This document shows positions 9,914 through 17,933 of a stretch of DNA of 64,000 nucleotides, one piece after another. The stretch lies in contig NZ_AUJX01000017.1 of NCBI RefSeq assembly GCF_000424445.1, positions 1-64,000 on the forward strand, given 5' to 3'. A program made the position numbers and the translations under genes. Position 1 is the stretch's first letter. Each line of letters opens with the position of its first letter. The stretch comes from Oribacterium sp. NK2B42. GTDB taxonomy: Bacteria; Bacillota; Clostridia; Lachnospirales; Lachnospiraceae. Under the pieces are notes generated by a model that was given only the letters and a program-made list of their open reading frames with translations, was not told the DNA's origin and searched no databases.

Positions 9914-10423
9914 TTAAAAAAACTTCCACTTCATATATGAAAATCTGACCCGTGAATTCCTGCCGCAAAGATCCCTCAGGCTAATGTCTTTTCCTTCATT
10001 GATCCTTAAGGTATGATCAGATACCGTTCCCACAAAATAAGTGAGATCAGGCATCTTCTTATCAAAGCCCGAAACTATCATACTTCCATCCTGCCCGTAT
10101 TCAAGTTTCTCCCCTTCGGAAAGCTCTGTCTGAACCCCGGCACCAAAACCGTAATAAACGGTTTTCTCCACATATATTCCGTCAGCCTTTATTTCATAAT
10201 AATCAATGAGCGGGCTCTTGTTTACAGAATGAATAAATCCAATGCTGAAGGTATCTCCAACCCTTACAGGATACATCCCGTACAATTTGCCATCCGATGC
10301 ATCGGAAACAGCCAGAACTCCGATTCCCACCAATTGAATATAAATAACAACGGTAGCGGTAACCGCTAATAAAGCAATCACCGCCACTAAGATCTTCTTA
10401 TGATTTATAAACTGATTTTTCAT
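9914..10423 (-). CDS. DUF1850 protein of the TAXI-TRAP operon
   Basis: This 169-residue protein has one N-terminal membrane segment (about residues 10-32) followed by an extracytoplasmic domain with the IGFIHSVNKSPLIDYYEI stretch typical of DUF1850. DUF1850 genes sit between TAXI binding proteins and fused permeases in many genomes. Their role is unknown; an accessory transport function is inferred. Its ATG overlaps the stop of the binding-protein gene by one base (TGATG), indicating translational coupling. The permease follows after four bases. Confidence 0.85.
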   Translation of the reverse strand: MKNQFINHKKILVAVIALLAVTATVVIYIQLVGIGVLAVSDASDGKLYGMYPVRVGDTFSIGFIHSVNKSPLIDYYEIKADGIYVEKTVYYGFGAGVQTELSEGEKLEYGQDGSMIVSGFDKKMPDLTYFVGTVSDHTLRINEGKDISLRDLCGRNSRVRFSYMKWKFF

Positions 10424-11478
10424 CAGTCAACTGTGATACCCTGCTCTTCATAATACTTCTTAGCACCCGGATGGAATGGAATGGTAATTCCCTTTGTTGC
10501 ATCTTCAAGGTTAAGAAGCTCGAACTTTGCATGACCTGCAGCAAGAGCGTCCTTGTTATCAAACATAGCCTTGAGCATCTCGTAAACAACATCCTCGGAA
10601 AGCTTTGTTGAAGCGATGATAGTTGCTCTTACGGAAACAGTCTTGGCATCTGCATCAACACCTGTGTAGGTGCCGCCGGGAATTGTGGTCGGTGTATAGA
10701 AGCTGTACTTGTCCTGAAGTGCCTTGATATGCTCGTCATCAAGCTCTACAAGGTGAACTGCCTTTGTTGTTGAAAGATCAACTACTGCTGTTGTAGGAGC
10801 ACCTGCAACGATAAATGCTGCATCGATCTTCTCATCCTTAAGAGAATCAGCTGAATCACCGAAGGAAGCATTAACAACCTTGATGTCATCAAAGCTGATG
10901 CCGTAAGCATCAAGGATCTGACGTGCGTTGAACTCAACACCTGAACCTGCATCACCAACGGATACTGTCTTGCCCTTAAGATCTGCTACTGTCTTGATAT
11001 CGTCGGTGCATGTGATGATCTGAACTGTCTCATCATAAAGACCTGCAACAGGTGCAAATGTCTCATAAGCACCTTCGTCAGCGAAAAGGTCTGTTCCTTC
11101 GTGAGCATAAGACATAACGTCGTTCTGAACGATAGCGAGGTCTGCATCACCGTCATCGATAAGCTGGATGTTTGCCTTTGAAGCACCGGTTGATGTAACA
11201 GTGAGATGAGAATTCTGCATAAGAGGATTCAGAACTGTTGCCATAACACCACCAACTGCATAGTAGGTACCTGTTGTTCCACCTGTACCGAATACAACTT
11301 CTTCTCCGGAGTTTCCGGTTGAAGCTGCACCGGCAGCAGCGGTCTCTGCAGCAGCTGCGGCTGTAGTTTCAGCACCTGCAGCAGCCTGAGTTGCTGTTGT
11401 AGAACCGCTGGAACCGCATGCTGTTAAAGCACTTGCTGCGAGAACACCTGTCATCACTAAAGACAATAACTTCTTCAT
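10423..11478 (-). CDS. TAXI family TRAP transporter solute-binding lipoprotein
   Basis: The protein starts MKKLLSLVMTGVLAASALTACGSSG, a lipoprotein signal with a lipobox ending at Cys. An Ala/Thr/Glu linker (about residues 27-60) follows. The mature domain shows TAXI-family features: VVFGTGGTTGTYYAVGG, DLAIVQNDVMSYA, LKGKTVSVGDAGSGVE and TIPGGTYTG. The start at 11478 is chosen because AGGGAGAAAT precedes it; the longer reading from 11508 would spoil the signal peptide. It captures the solute outside the membrane for the fused permease. The substrate is unknown; glutamate-like substrates are known for some TAXI proteins. Confidence 0.92.
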   Translation of the reverse strand: MKKLLSLVMTGVLAASALTACGSSGSTTATQAAAGAETTAAAAAETAAAGAASTGNSGEEVVFGTGGTTGTYYAVGGVMATVLNPLMQNSHLTVTSTGASKANIQLIDDGDADLAIVQNDVMSYAHEGTDLFADEGAYETFAPVAGLYDETVQIITCTDDIKTVADLKGKTVSVGDAGSGVEFNARQILDAYGISFDDIKVVNASFGDSADSLKDEKIDAAFIVAGAPTTAVVDLSTTKAVHLVELDDEHIKALQDKYSFYTPTTIPGGTYTGVDADAKTVSVRATIIASTKLSEDVVYEMLKAMFDNKDALAAGHAKFELLNLEDATKGITIPFHPGAKKYYEEQGITVD

Positions 11479-11603
11479 AATATTTCTCCCTCTCTGAAGA
11501 CAAATCATATATTCTTTGTTATGGAATACTGATTTTCCATAACCTTTGCCTCAGGTATTGATTAAAATGATAAAGCCCTGAATGTGTTTTGTCAACCTGT
11601 TTT

Positions 11604-11626
11604 TATATGCATAAAAAATGCATATA
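11604..11626. promoter_or_regulatory. Palindrome upstream of the TAXI operon, possible operator
   Basis: TATATGCAT and ATGCATATA form a perfect 9-bp inverted repeat around AAAAA, about 125 bases before the binding-protein start. Further ATGCA cores occur at about 11658 and 11677. It resembles the palindrome upstream of trpC. A divergently unrelated AraC gene lies next door, but AraC proteins usually bind direct repeats, so the binder is uncertain. Confidence 0.45.
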
Positions 11627-11702
11627 TTTCACGCGATTCCTGCATAAATCGTATATCTATGCATTGAACGTAAATATATGCATGTTTATGAGTATTATAG
11701 TT

Positions 11703-11728
11703 AAAGGACGCATATTCATATGTCCTTT
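11703..11728 (-). terminator. Possible terminator after the AraC gene
   Basis: AAAGGAC and GTCCTTT form the outer stem, with an inner ATAT pairing. The T-tract on the minus strand is poor; on the plus strand the stem is followed by TACTTTGTTTT. It lies about 37 bases past the araC-family stop and may simply be a structured leader element. Confidence 0.35.
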
Positions 11729-11764
11729 TACTTTGTTTTGGTTATGTCTGATATTCCCTGTGTT

Positions 11765-12715
11765 TCACCATCCCTCATAAGTGCTGATCTTATACTTCTG
11801 CAGCTTGTACTCATAATTCTCGGGATGATTTCTCCATTCATGTGTAGTCATTCCCACAAATTTCATGAAGTTTCTCTGGAAAGTCGACATCGATGTAAAA
11901 CCTGTCTCATAGGCCACGGTACGTATAGGTTTGTCAGAAGTCCTCAGTTCCTTGCAGGCCTCATGTATACGTATGGAATTGACATATTCAAGAGGAGAAA
12001 GGTGCAGGTTATCATTAAACAGCCGTCTGAAATGTGTTTCCGATAATGCGCAAAGCTCCGCAAGCTTTCCTATGTATATCTCCTCCATAAAATGCGCCTT
12101 AATGTAATCTATTGCAGGAGCAAGTCTCTCCATATCTCCGGGTTCTTCCTTAAAGGCATCCTTCTCAACCTGTTCCGATTCAGACGAGGTCTCATTCATA
12201 CGTATGATGTTGATAAGAAGATCCACCAGATAAGCATCACTCTTTTGCTTATAGAGATTTTTTCTCTCATTCTGCTCTTCAAATATTGAAGCTATATCCT
12301 TCATGAGAGCTTCCCCATCACCGGATTTGAAAAAGTAGGGTCTCCTATAGAGCTCATCCAGGGCAGCCCTTGCTTTATCTTCATTTTTTGAGAACATCAG
12401 CTTGATCAGTCCTTCACAATCAACAAACAGATATTCCCAAAAGCCCAGTGTTCCGGGATCGGAATTGGTTGTATGAGGATAGTTCGGAGGTATCAGCGTA
12501 AAACAGCCCGGTTCAAAGCGGTAAACTGTATTTTCATAAACCATCTCTCCCGTACCCTTATGGCATACCCCGATCTCCAGATAATTATGAAAATGAAGAT
12601 AGGGTATTCCGTCTCCGTATATTCTTACCCAGGACTGACCCGTAAGTGCAAGCACATAGGAGTCCTCAGGCATTTCGTAATATCTGTATTGCATTTCCTG
12701 TTTCTTCTTTGACAT
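11765..12715 (-). CDS. AraC family transcriptional regulator with cupin sensor domain
   Basis: The 316-residue protein has an N-terminal AraC-type cupin domain (YLHFHNYLEIGVCHKGTGEM, then the FTLIPPNYPH segment). The C-terminal double helix-turn-helix begins at about residue 205: EIYIGKLAELCALSETHFRRLF and TVAYETGFTSMSTFQRNFMKFVG. Such proteins normally respond to sugars or organic ligands. It lies between the lactose-type operon and the TAXI operon, separated from lacZ by a strong terminator, so it is transcribed on its own. Regulation of either neighbour is plausible but not shown by sequence. Confidence 0.9.
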   Translation of the reverse strand: MSKKKQEMQYRYYEMPEDSYVLALTGQSWVRIYGDGIPYLHFHNYLEIGVCHKGTGEMVYENTVYRFEPGCFTLIPPNYPHTTNSDPGTLGFWEYLFVDCEGLIKLMFSKNEDKARAALDELYRRPYFFKSGDGEALMKDIASIFEEQNERKNLYKQKSDAYLVDLLINIIRMNETSSESEQVEKDAFKEEPGDMERLAPAIDYIKAHFMEEIYIGKLAELCALSETHFRRLFNDNLHLSPLEYVNSIRIHEACKELRTSDKPIRTVAYETGFTSMSTFQRNFMKFVGMTTHEWRNHPENYEYKLQKYKISTYEGW

Positions 12716-12888
12716 ACAGGCTATCCCCTTTCTGTAGTTTCAAGCCCTAAATCATTGATTTTATGACTTGTTGATTCAATATGATGCCTTTCCTTAATCA
12801 TATCATTCAGCAGATCCGGCAATGAACACTGCCGGAGACCATACTGAAAAAACTCTGATCATCCTTAATCTGATAAAACCCCGAAAAA

Positions 12889-12917
12889 GGGCAGGTTTCC
12901 GCAAAAGAAACCTGCCC
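12889..12917 (-). terminator. Intrinsic terminator after lacZ
   Basis: GGGCAGGTTTC and GAAACCTGCCC make an 11-bp perfect stem around seven bases, followed on the minus strand by TTTTTC. It lies 22 bases beyond the lacZ stop. Confidence 0.92.
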
Positions 12918-12938
12918 ATAACAACCGGATAATGCTCA

Positions 12939-15900
12939 TCAAACACCCTTAAATTCAAAGCTGAATGTCAATGGACTCTTATTGTCAAGCAGAAACTCTT
13001 TATGGGTCATTGCTCCCCATGAATCATCTCCCGCAATGCCCATCTGTTTCATAGAGCATCTGACCACAGTATTCATAACTCTCGGGAGTTCATAGGGATG
13101 TCTTGCTTCTTCCAGCTGCTCCGGTGTGAATGGAATAGCAGAAAACTCCATACCATCAGGATCTACTGAACGGAAGCTCATTCCTCTTCCCAGTCTGTCG
13201 GTCACAGTAGCCCATCTCACAGCTGTATGATTGCCGGTTTCCTGAGGAACAAGATAAGGTGCCATGGAATCTCCGGCAGTAGTTCTGTAAACTCCAAGTC
13301 TTGATCCTGCATTTCTATCACAGTAGTTTTCTTCCGGACCGTTTCCATAAAAGCAGATTTTATCATAATCCGCATCAAGTTTCATCATGAAACCAAACTC
13401 AGGCATCGGTGGAAGCGCCTTTCTCGAAGAAGGATCATAGTTCATTGTTACTCTGCAGGTTCCGTCGCCGAACACACTGTAGGTCACAGTCACAAAACAA
13501 TCCTTCTCCATAGGGAACAGCCAATGTTTAAATGTTACATTAACATGATCCTCAAGCTCCAGAACCTCCGGATAAGCCATAACCTCTTTCTGCCAGCCTT
13601 CATCCCCGACTATATTCTTCGGTGTTGTAGTCTGATAAAGGCTTGCCAGCTTCCATACTCCATATCTACCAGGCATCTGATTACCCTCATCATTGGCAGT
13701 TGGTGCCCTCCAGAAATTAGGTCTGGGAACAACACCTATCATTTCCTTTCCGCCATAGCGGTAGGAAGTGATTCCTCCTTTAAGCGTAGAGATAAGGATG
13801 TCAAAATTTTCACCCTTTACACCTACGTTTACGGAGCCTCTAATTACCTTAAAAGGTTTCTTCAATGAAAGCTCATGCCGTTTTTCCATATCCTCGGCAT
13901 TAACCCTCACAATTCCCTGACCATACGCTACTTCATGCCCCCTCTTTGCATAAAGTGTATCGTTTTTTAATGTGAAAGATACGTCGACCGTATACTCACC
14001 CGCTTCTTCCGGCAGTGTAAACGGCAAATCAAAACTCTTATCTGAAAGAGGCGGAACAGAAACTTCTATCTCTTTTCTCAAAAGCTCTTCACCATATTTA
14101 TTTAAGGTAACATGGCAGTCAAATGCATTCGCATCTGTAAAAAGATTTCTGTTGAAGACATTGATCTTTCCATCCTGAACCCTGATTCTCAGAGTCTGGA
14201 AGTTAAAACGTACTTCCTGCATCTTGCCTTTATATTCATGACGGGTTCCGTCCATGATACCGTTACCGCTGAACTCATAGTCGTTGGGTCTTTCACCGCA
14301 GTCACCGCCATATGCCTGATACTCTTCACCAAAGCGGTTTTTGCGTCTCAGAGACTGATCAACATAATCCCAGATAAATCCGCCCTGGTATCTCGGTTCT
14401 CTGTCGGATAGCTCTATATACTTGAACATATCTCCGTTGGAGTTACCCATGGAGTGTGTGTATTCGCAAAGAATGAATGGCTTATCTGTATGAGCTTTCA
14501 GGAACTTTTCAATGTTTTCAGCCGAAGTATACATCTGGCTGTACATATCCGTAGTTTCCGGATATCTCGGATCATGATCCACTCCCTCATAATGTACAAG
14601 TCTTTCATGATCCAGCTCACGGAACTGATCAGCCATCTTTAACGGTACTCTTCCGCCGAAGGACTCATTACCGATGGACCAGATAAGAACCGACGGATGA
14701 TTCTTGTCAAGCTGGTAGGTACTGTTTATACGATCCGTAAGCATGGGAAGGTACTCTTCTCTGTTGCCGGGAAGCGCATACTCCAAAGGCTTCTGGCCTC
14801 TTGCGATCATCTCCCATACGCCGTGAGTCTCCATATTGTTCTCAGCAATCATGTAAAGTCCGTACTCATCGCAAAGACTGTAGATGTAAGAAGCATTCTG
14901 ATAATGTGAAGTTCTTACGGCATTGATATTGTTACGCTTCATGGAGATAACATCTTCTCTGACGTCTTCGAGAGTAACATTGGCTCTGCCTTTATCTGTA
15001 TAGAACTCATGTCTGTTGACACCGTTAAATACGATACGCTTTCCGTTCAGCATCATGATTCCATCAACCATTTCAAAACGGCGGAATCCTACTGCCTGCT
15101 CGATAATCTCGTTTATATTTCCGTTGTCATCCTTAAGTATCAACTTAAGTCTGTAAAGAGCAGGATTCTCGGCAGACCACAATGCAGGAGCCGCAACATT
15201 TCCATTGATCTGAAGATTTCCGGCAGCATTCTTTACAGCTCCCTTCAATACATCCTCACCCTGATAGGTAAGCACATATTCTGTCGAACCGCCTGCTTTT
15301 CCGAGATCCAGTGTGATCTCCAATGTTCCTCCGGTAAAAGTATCGTCCAGAAGCGCTCTTACCTTGAGATCATAAACATGAACTTCAGGAACCGTATAAA
15401 GATAAACATCCCTGTAAATTCCCGAGAAGCGATAAAAATCCTGATCTTCCAGCCAGCTTGAAGCAGTCCACTTAAAGACCTGTACCGAAAGCTTGTTTTC
15501 GCCTTCCTTTATGTAAGGTGTCAGATCAAAATTACTTGAGGTAAAGCTGTCCTCACTGTAGCCCACGAATTTCCCGTTAAGCCAGAGAGCAAAACCCGAT
15601 TCAACTCCCTGGAAGGATATGAAGAGCGGTTTTCCTTTAAAATCCTCAGGCACAGTAAAGTACTTTACATAACTACCTACAGGATTAAATGCCTCAGGTA
15701 TCTCACCGGGTTCGATTTCTTCTCTTCCATCCCATGGATACTGTGTATTTACATAAGCCGGAATGTCATAGCCTTCCATCTGAATATGCGCAGGAACACG
15801 TATGTCATCCCATGTCTTTGCGTCATAATCTTCCTCGAAAAAACCCGGAATGGTACTTCCGTAATTTTTTGCATATGAGAACTTCCATAAGCCGTTAAGA

Positions 15901-16034
15901 GAATGTCTGAAACCTGACTCTTTTCTCAAAAGCTCCTCTTCTGTTCTGTATACTACATGGTCTGATGCAGCGGGAAGAACATTTATCTTAAATATCTTTG
16001 GATCCTTTACGATGTCGTAATTGAATTTTTCCAT
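12939..16034 (-). CDS. lacZ: Beta-galactosidase, GH2 family
   Basis: The protein has 1031 residues, the usual length of LacZ-type GH2 enzymes. The order is sugar-binding jelly roll (LNGLWKFSYAKNYGS, WEDIRVP-like regions), immunoglobulin-like domain, TIM barrel, and C-terminal beta-galactosidase small chain. Catalytic landmarks are GNESFGG (acid/base Glu) and FILCEYTHSMGNSNGD (nucleophile Glu); NGVNRHEFYTDKG is the conserved metal-site region. There is no signal peptide, so it acts on imported beta-galactosides in the cytoplasm. It is the last gene of the operon binding protein-permease-permease-lacZ, which suggests import of lactose or galactoside oligosaccharides. A strong hairpin separates it from the permeases and may set its relative expression. 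Confidence 0.96.
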   Translation of the reverse strand: MEKFNYDIVKDPKIFKINVLPAASDHVVYRTEEELLRKESGFRHSLNGLWKFSYAKNYGSTIPGFFEEDYDAKTWDDIRVPAHIQMEGYDIPAYVNTQYPWDGREEIEPGEIPEAFNPVGSYVKYFTVPEDFKGKPLFISFQGVESGFALWLNGKFVGYSEDSFTSSNFDLTPYIKEGENKLSVQVFKWTASSWLEDQDFYRFSGIYRDVYLYTVPEVHVYDLKVRALLDDTFTGGTLEITLDLGKAGGSTEYVLTYQGEDVLKGAVKNAAGNLQINGNVAAPALWSAENPALYRLKLILKDDNGNINEIIEQAVGFRRFEMVDGIMMLNGKRIVFNGVNRHEFYTDKGRANVTLEDVREDVISMKRNNINAVRTSHYQNASYIYSLCDEYGLYMIAENNMETHGVWEMIARGQKPLEYALPGNREEYLPMLTDRINSTYQLDKNHPSVLIWSIGNESFGGRVPLKMADQFRELDHERLVHYEGVDHDPRYPETTDMYSQMYTSAENIEKFLKAHTDKPFILCEYTHSMGNSNGDMFKYIELSDREPRYQGGFIWDYVDQSLRRKNRFGEEYQAYGGDCGERPNDYEFSGNGIMDGTRHEYKGKMQEVRFNFQTLRIRVQDGKINVFNRNLFTDANAFDCHVTLNKYGEELLRKEIEVSVPPLSDKSFDLPFTLPEEAGEYTVDVSFTLKNDTLYAKRGHEVAYGQGIVRVNAEDMEKRHELSLKKPFKVIRGSVNVGVKGENFDILISTLKGGITSYRYGGKEMIGVVPRPNFWRAPTANDEGNQMPGRYGVWKLASLYQTTTPKNIVGDEGWQKEVMAYPEVLELEDHVNVTFKHWLFPMEKDCFVTVTYSVFGDGTCRVTMNYDPSSRKALPPMPEFGFMMKLDADYDKICFYGNGPEENYCDRNAGSRLGVYRTTAGDSMAPYLVPQETGNHTAVRWATVTDRLGRGMSFRSVDPDGMEFSAIPFTPEQLEEARHPYELPRVMNTVVRCSMKQMGIAGDDSWGAMTHKEFLLDNKSPLTFSFEFKGV

Positions 16035-16057
16035 ATACTCATTTCCTTTTTCGGTTC

Positions 16058-16100
16058 ATAAGTCCCTTGCGCAAGGATATACAATTGCGCAGGGACTTAT
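16058..16100. promoter_or_regulatory. Stem-loop in the permease-lacZ intergenic gap
   Basis: ATAAGTCCCTTGCGCAA and TTGCGCAGGGACTTAT pair over about 16 bp with one bulge around a 10-base loop. There is no T-tract on the minus strand, so it is not a simple terminator. It lies 24 bases before the lacZ start. An mRNA-processing or stabilising element, or a repressor site, is possible. Confidence 0.5.
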
Positions 16101-16125
16101 ATTTAAATTCTGTCTTACTGAATAC

Positions 16126-16980
16126 TTATTTAACAGATCCTGTGATACCCTCTGCAAACTGCTTCTGCAGAATGAAGAAAATGATCATAGTCGGTACTGA
16201 GCAGAAAAGAACGCCCATCATAAGTGTACCGTAATCAACTGTATAACCGGCTGCAAGATTAGCTATAAGCATCGGCATGTTCATGGCACTTGTATCGGTA
16301 TTCATTACTACCTTTGGCCACATGTAGGAGTTCCAGGCATTCATAAAGCTGATAACAGCGGCTGCGGCATAGGTGGATTTCATTACCGGAAGATACATGC
16401 GGAAGAATATGGCCAGCTCTGACAATCCATCCAGTCTTGCAGCCTCCATGATATCTACCGGGAAGTTTCTTGAGTTCTGTCTGAACATCATGATCATAAA
16501 CGGTGTCGAGATAGAAGGAAGTATGAAAGCCCATACTGTGTTAAGGAGGTGAGCATCAGATATCATACGGAAAAGAGGTATCATGGTTGCTACCTGAGGT
16601 ACCATCATCGCAAGAAGCAGTATTCCGAAAAGCTTATCCTTTGCCTTGTCGTGGTAAAGCTCAAAACCATAGCCTGCCAGTGAACAGATAAAGAGGCAGA
16701 GTACTGTCTGAACTATAGAATACTTAAAAGAGTTGGCAAGGGACTTAAAGAGCGGCTCTGCAGCAAGAAGATTCTTAAAGTTTGTTGCCGCGTATGTTCC
16801 GAACACAATCTTACCTCTTGCAACCTCGATGGAGGCATTGGTGGCAGCAGTGATCATCCAGTAAAGAGGAAACACTGAGAAAAGGCACCAAAAGACAAGA
16901 AAGATATATGTTGGTATCAGACGTTTCTGTATAGCAGAAGAATTTGCTTTTATTAATTTAGTATCAGTCACGTTTGTCAC
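16126..16980 (-). CDS. Carbohydrate ABC transporter permease (MalG type)
   Basis: The 284-residue inner-membrane protein has six predicted membrane segments. The conserved EAA loop reads EAARLDGLSELAIFFRMYLPV, the surface that docks the ATPase. A WNSYMWP motif in a late segment is typical of MalG/LacG-like permeases. The first codon is GTG and overlaps the upstream permease gene by 17 bases, implying coupled translation. A second in-frame GTG at 16971 is a possible alternative start. No ATPase gene is in the operon; a shared MsmK/MalK-like ATPase elsewhere is likely, as is common in Firmicutes. Confidence 0.93.
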   Translation of the reverse strand: MTNVTDTKLIKANSSAIQKRLIPTYIFLVFWCLFSVFPLYWMITAATNASIEVARGKIVFGTYAATNFKNLLAAEPLFKSLANSFKYSIVQTVLCLFICSLAGYGFELYHDKAKDKLFGILLLAMMVPQVATMIPLFRMISDAHLLNTVWAFILPSISTPFMIMMFRQNSRNFPVDIMEAARLDGLSELAIFFRMYLPVMKSTYAAAAVISFMNAWNSYMWPKVVMNTDTSAMNMPMLIANLAAGYTVDYGTLMMGVLFCSVPTMIIFFILQKQFAEGITGSVK

Positions 16981-17866
16981 CTACTTTCAGATTGATAAAT
17001 GCAAGAACAGCAACCATTATAAATACTATGAAGCTCAATGCTGATGAATAACCGAAGTTACCTACACCCTGTCCAAAGGAGTTATTGTAAATATAATGTG
17101 ACATGGTAATAGTGGAGTTTGCAGGTCCGCCTCCCGTAAGGTTCATAGACTCATCGAAGAGCTGCAGTGTACCGTTGATGGACATGATAAATGTCATTAC
17201 GATGACCGGTCTTAAAAGAGGAACCGTGATGCCCCAGAAGGTTTCCCATCCGTTAGCGCCGTCGATCTTGGCAGCTTCATAAACCGAATACTCGATATTC
17301 TGGAGACCTGCCAGATAGAAAACCATGTTGTATCCGGTCCATCTCCAGATAAGCGCGATGATGATAACCATCTTTGCTGACCAGGGAGTTCCCAGGAAAT
17401 TGAAATTTTCCTTAAAGATCCCTAAGTTTACAAGAACCGAATTGATGAGTCCCTGAGTGGCAAATAGCGATTTAAAAATCAATGCATACGAAACAAGCGA
17501 TGTTGCACAAGGCAGGAATACCATTGTACGGAAAAGTCCACGAAATATTAAATCCTTATTATTGAGAAGCTGTGCAAGCAGGATTGCAAGTACAAGCATG
17601 ATAGGAACCTGTATCAGGAGATAAAGGAAAGTATTACCTACCGAACGGATAAACAGCTTATCCTGCAGCATACGGGTATAGTTATTGAAAATCGGTGTTG
17701 TCCACTGTAAAGCAGCCGGAGATCCCTTCTTTAAAGAAATGATGAAGGCCTGGAACATCGGATAAAAATTCAATACAAAGATCAGTATCGTTGCCGGAAG
17801 CAGGAAAAACCATCCTGCTCTATGCTGCTTGGCAAGAACACTGGTTTCTTTACTGTTTGTGTTCAT
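16964..17866 (-). CDS. Carbohydrate ABC transporter permease (MalF type)
   Basis: The 300-residue permease begins MNTNSKETSVLAKQHRAGWF and carries six membrane segments. Its EAA loop is EAAKIDGANGWETFWGITVPLL, and a late NLTGGGPANSTITMSHYIY segment is typical of the family. The start at 17866 is chosen over the upstream 17971 because AAAAAGGAGAACTTTT lies immediately before it, and because the longer reading would run through the stem-loop at 17895-17924. It forms the membrane channel with the adjacent MalG-type permease. Confidence 0.93.
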   Translation of the reverse strand: MNTNSKETSVLAKQHRAGWFFLLPATILIFVLNFYPMFQAFIISLKKGSPAALQWTTPIFNNYTRMLQDKLFIRSVGNTFLYLLIQVPIMLVLAILLAQLLNNKDLIFRGLFRTMVFLPCATSLVSYALIFKSLFATQGLINSVLVNLGIFKENFNFLGTPWSAKMVIIIALIWRWTGYNMVFYLAGLQNIEYSVYEAAKIDGANGWETFWGITVPLLRPVIVMTFIMSINGTLQLFDESMNLTGGGPANSTITMSHYIYNNSFGQGVGNFGYSSALSFIVFIMVAVLAFINLKVGDKRD

Positions 17867-17894
17867 AAAAGTTCTCCTTTTTTTGATAAAATAA

Positions 17895-17924
17895 GGGCGG
17901 GGAGGTATCATTTTCTCCCCGCCC
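17895..17924 (-). terminator. Intercistronic attenuator stem-loop between binding protein and permease
   Basis: GGGCGGGGAG and CTCCCCGCCC form a 10-bp GC-rich stem followed on the minus strand by TTATTTTATC. It lies just after the binding-protein stop. A partial terminator here would raise the binding protein over the permeases, as in many ABC operons. Confidence 0.75.
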
Positions 17925-17933
17925 AATAAGGGG

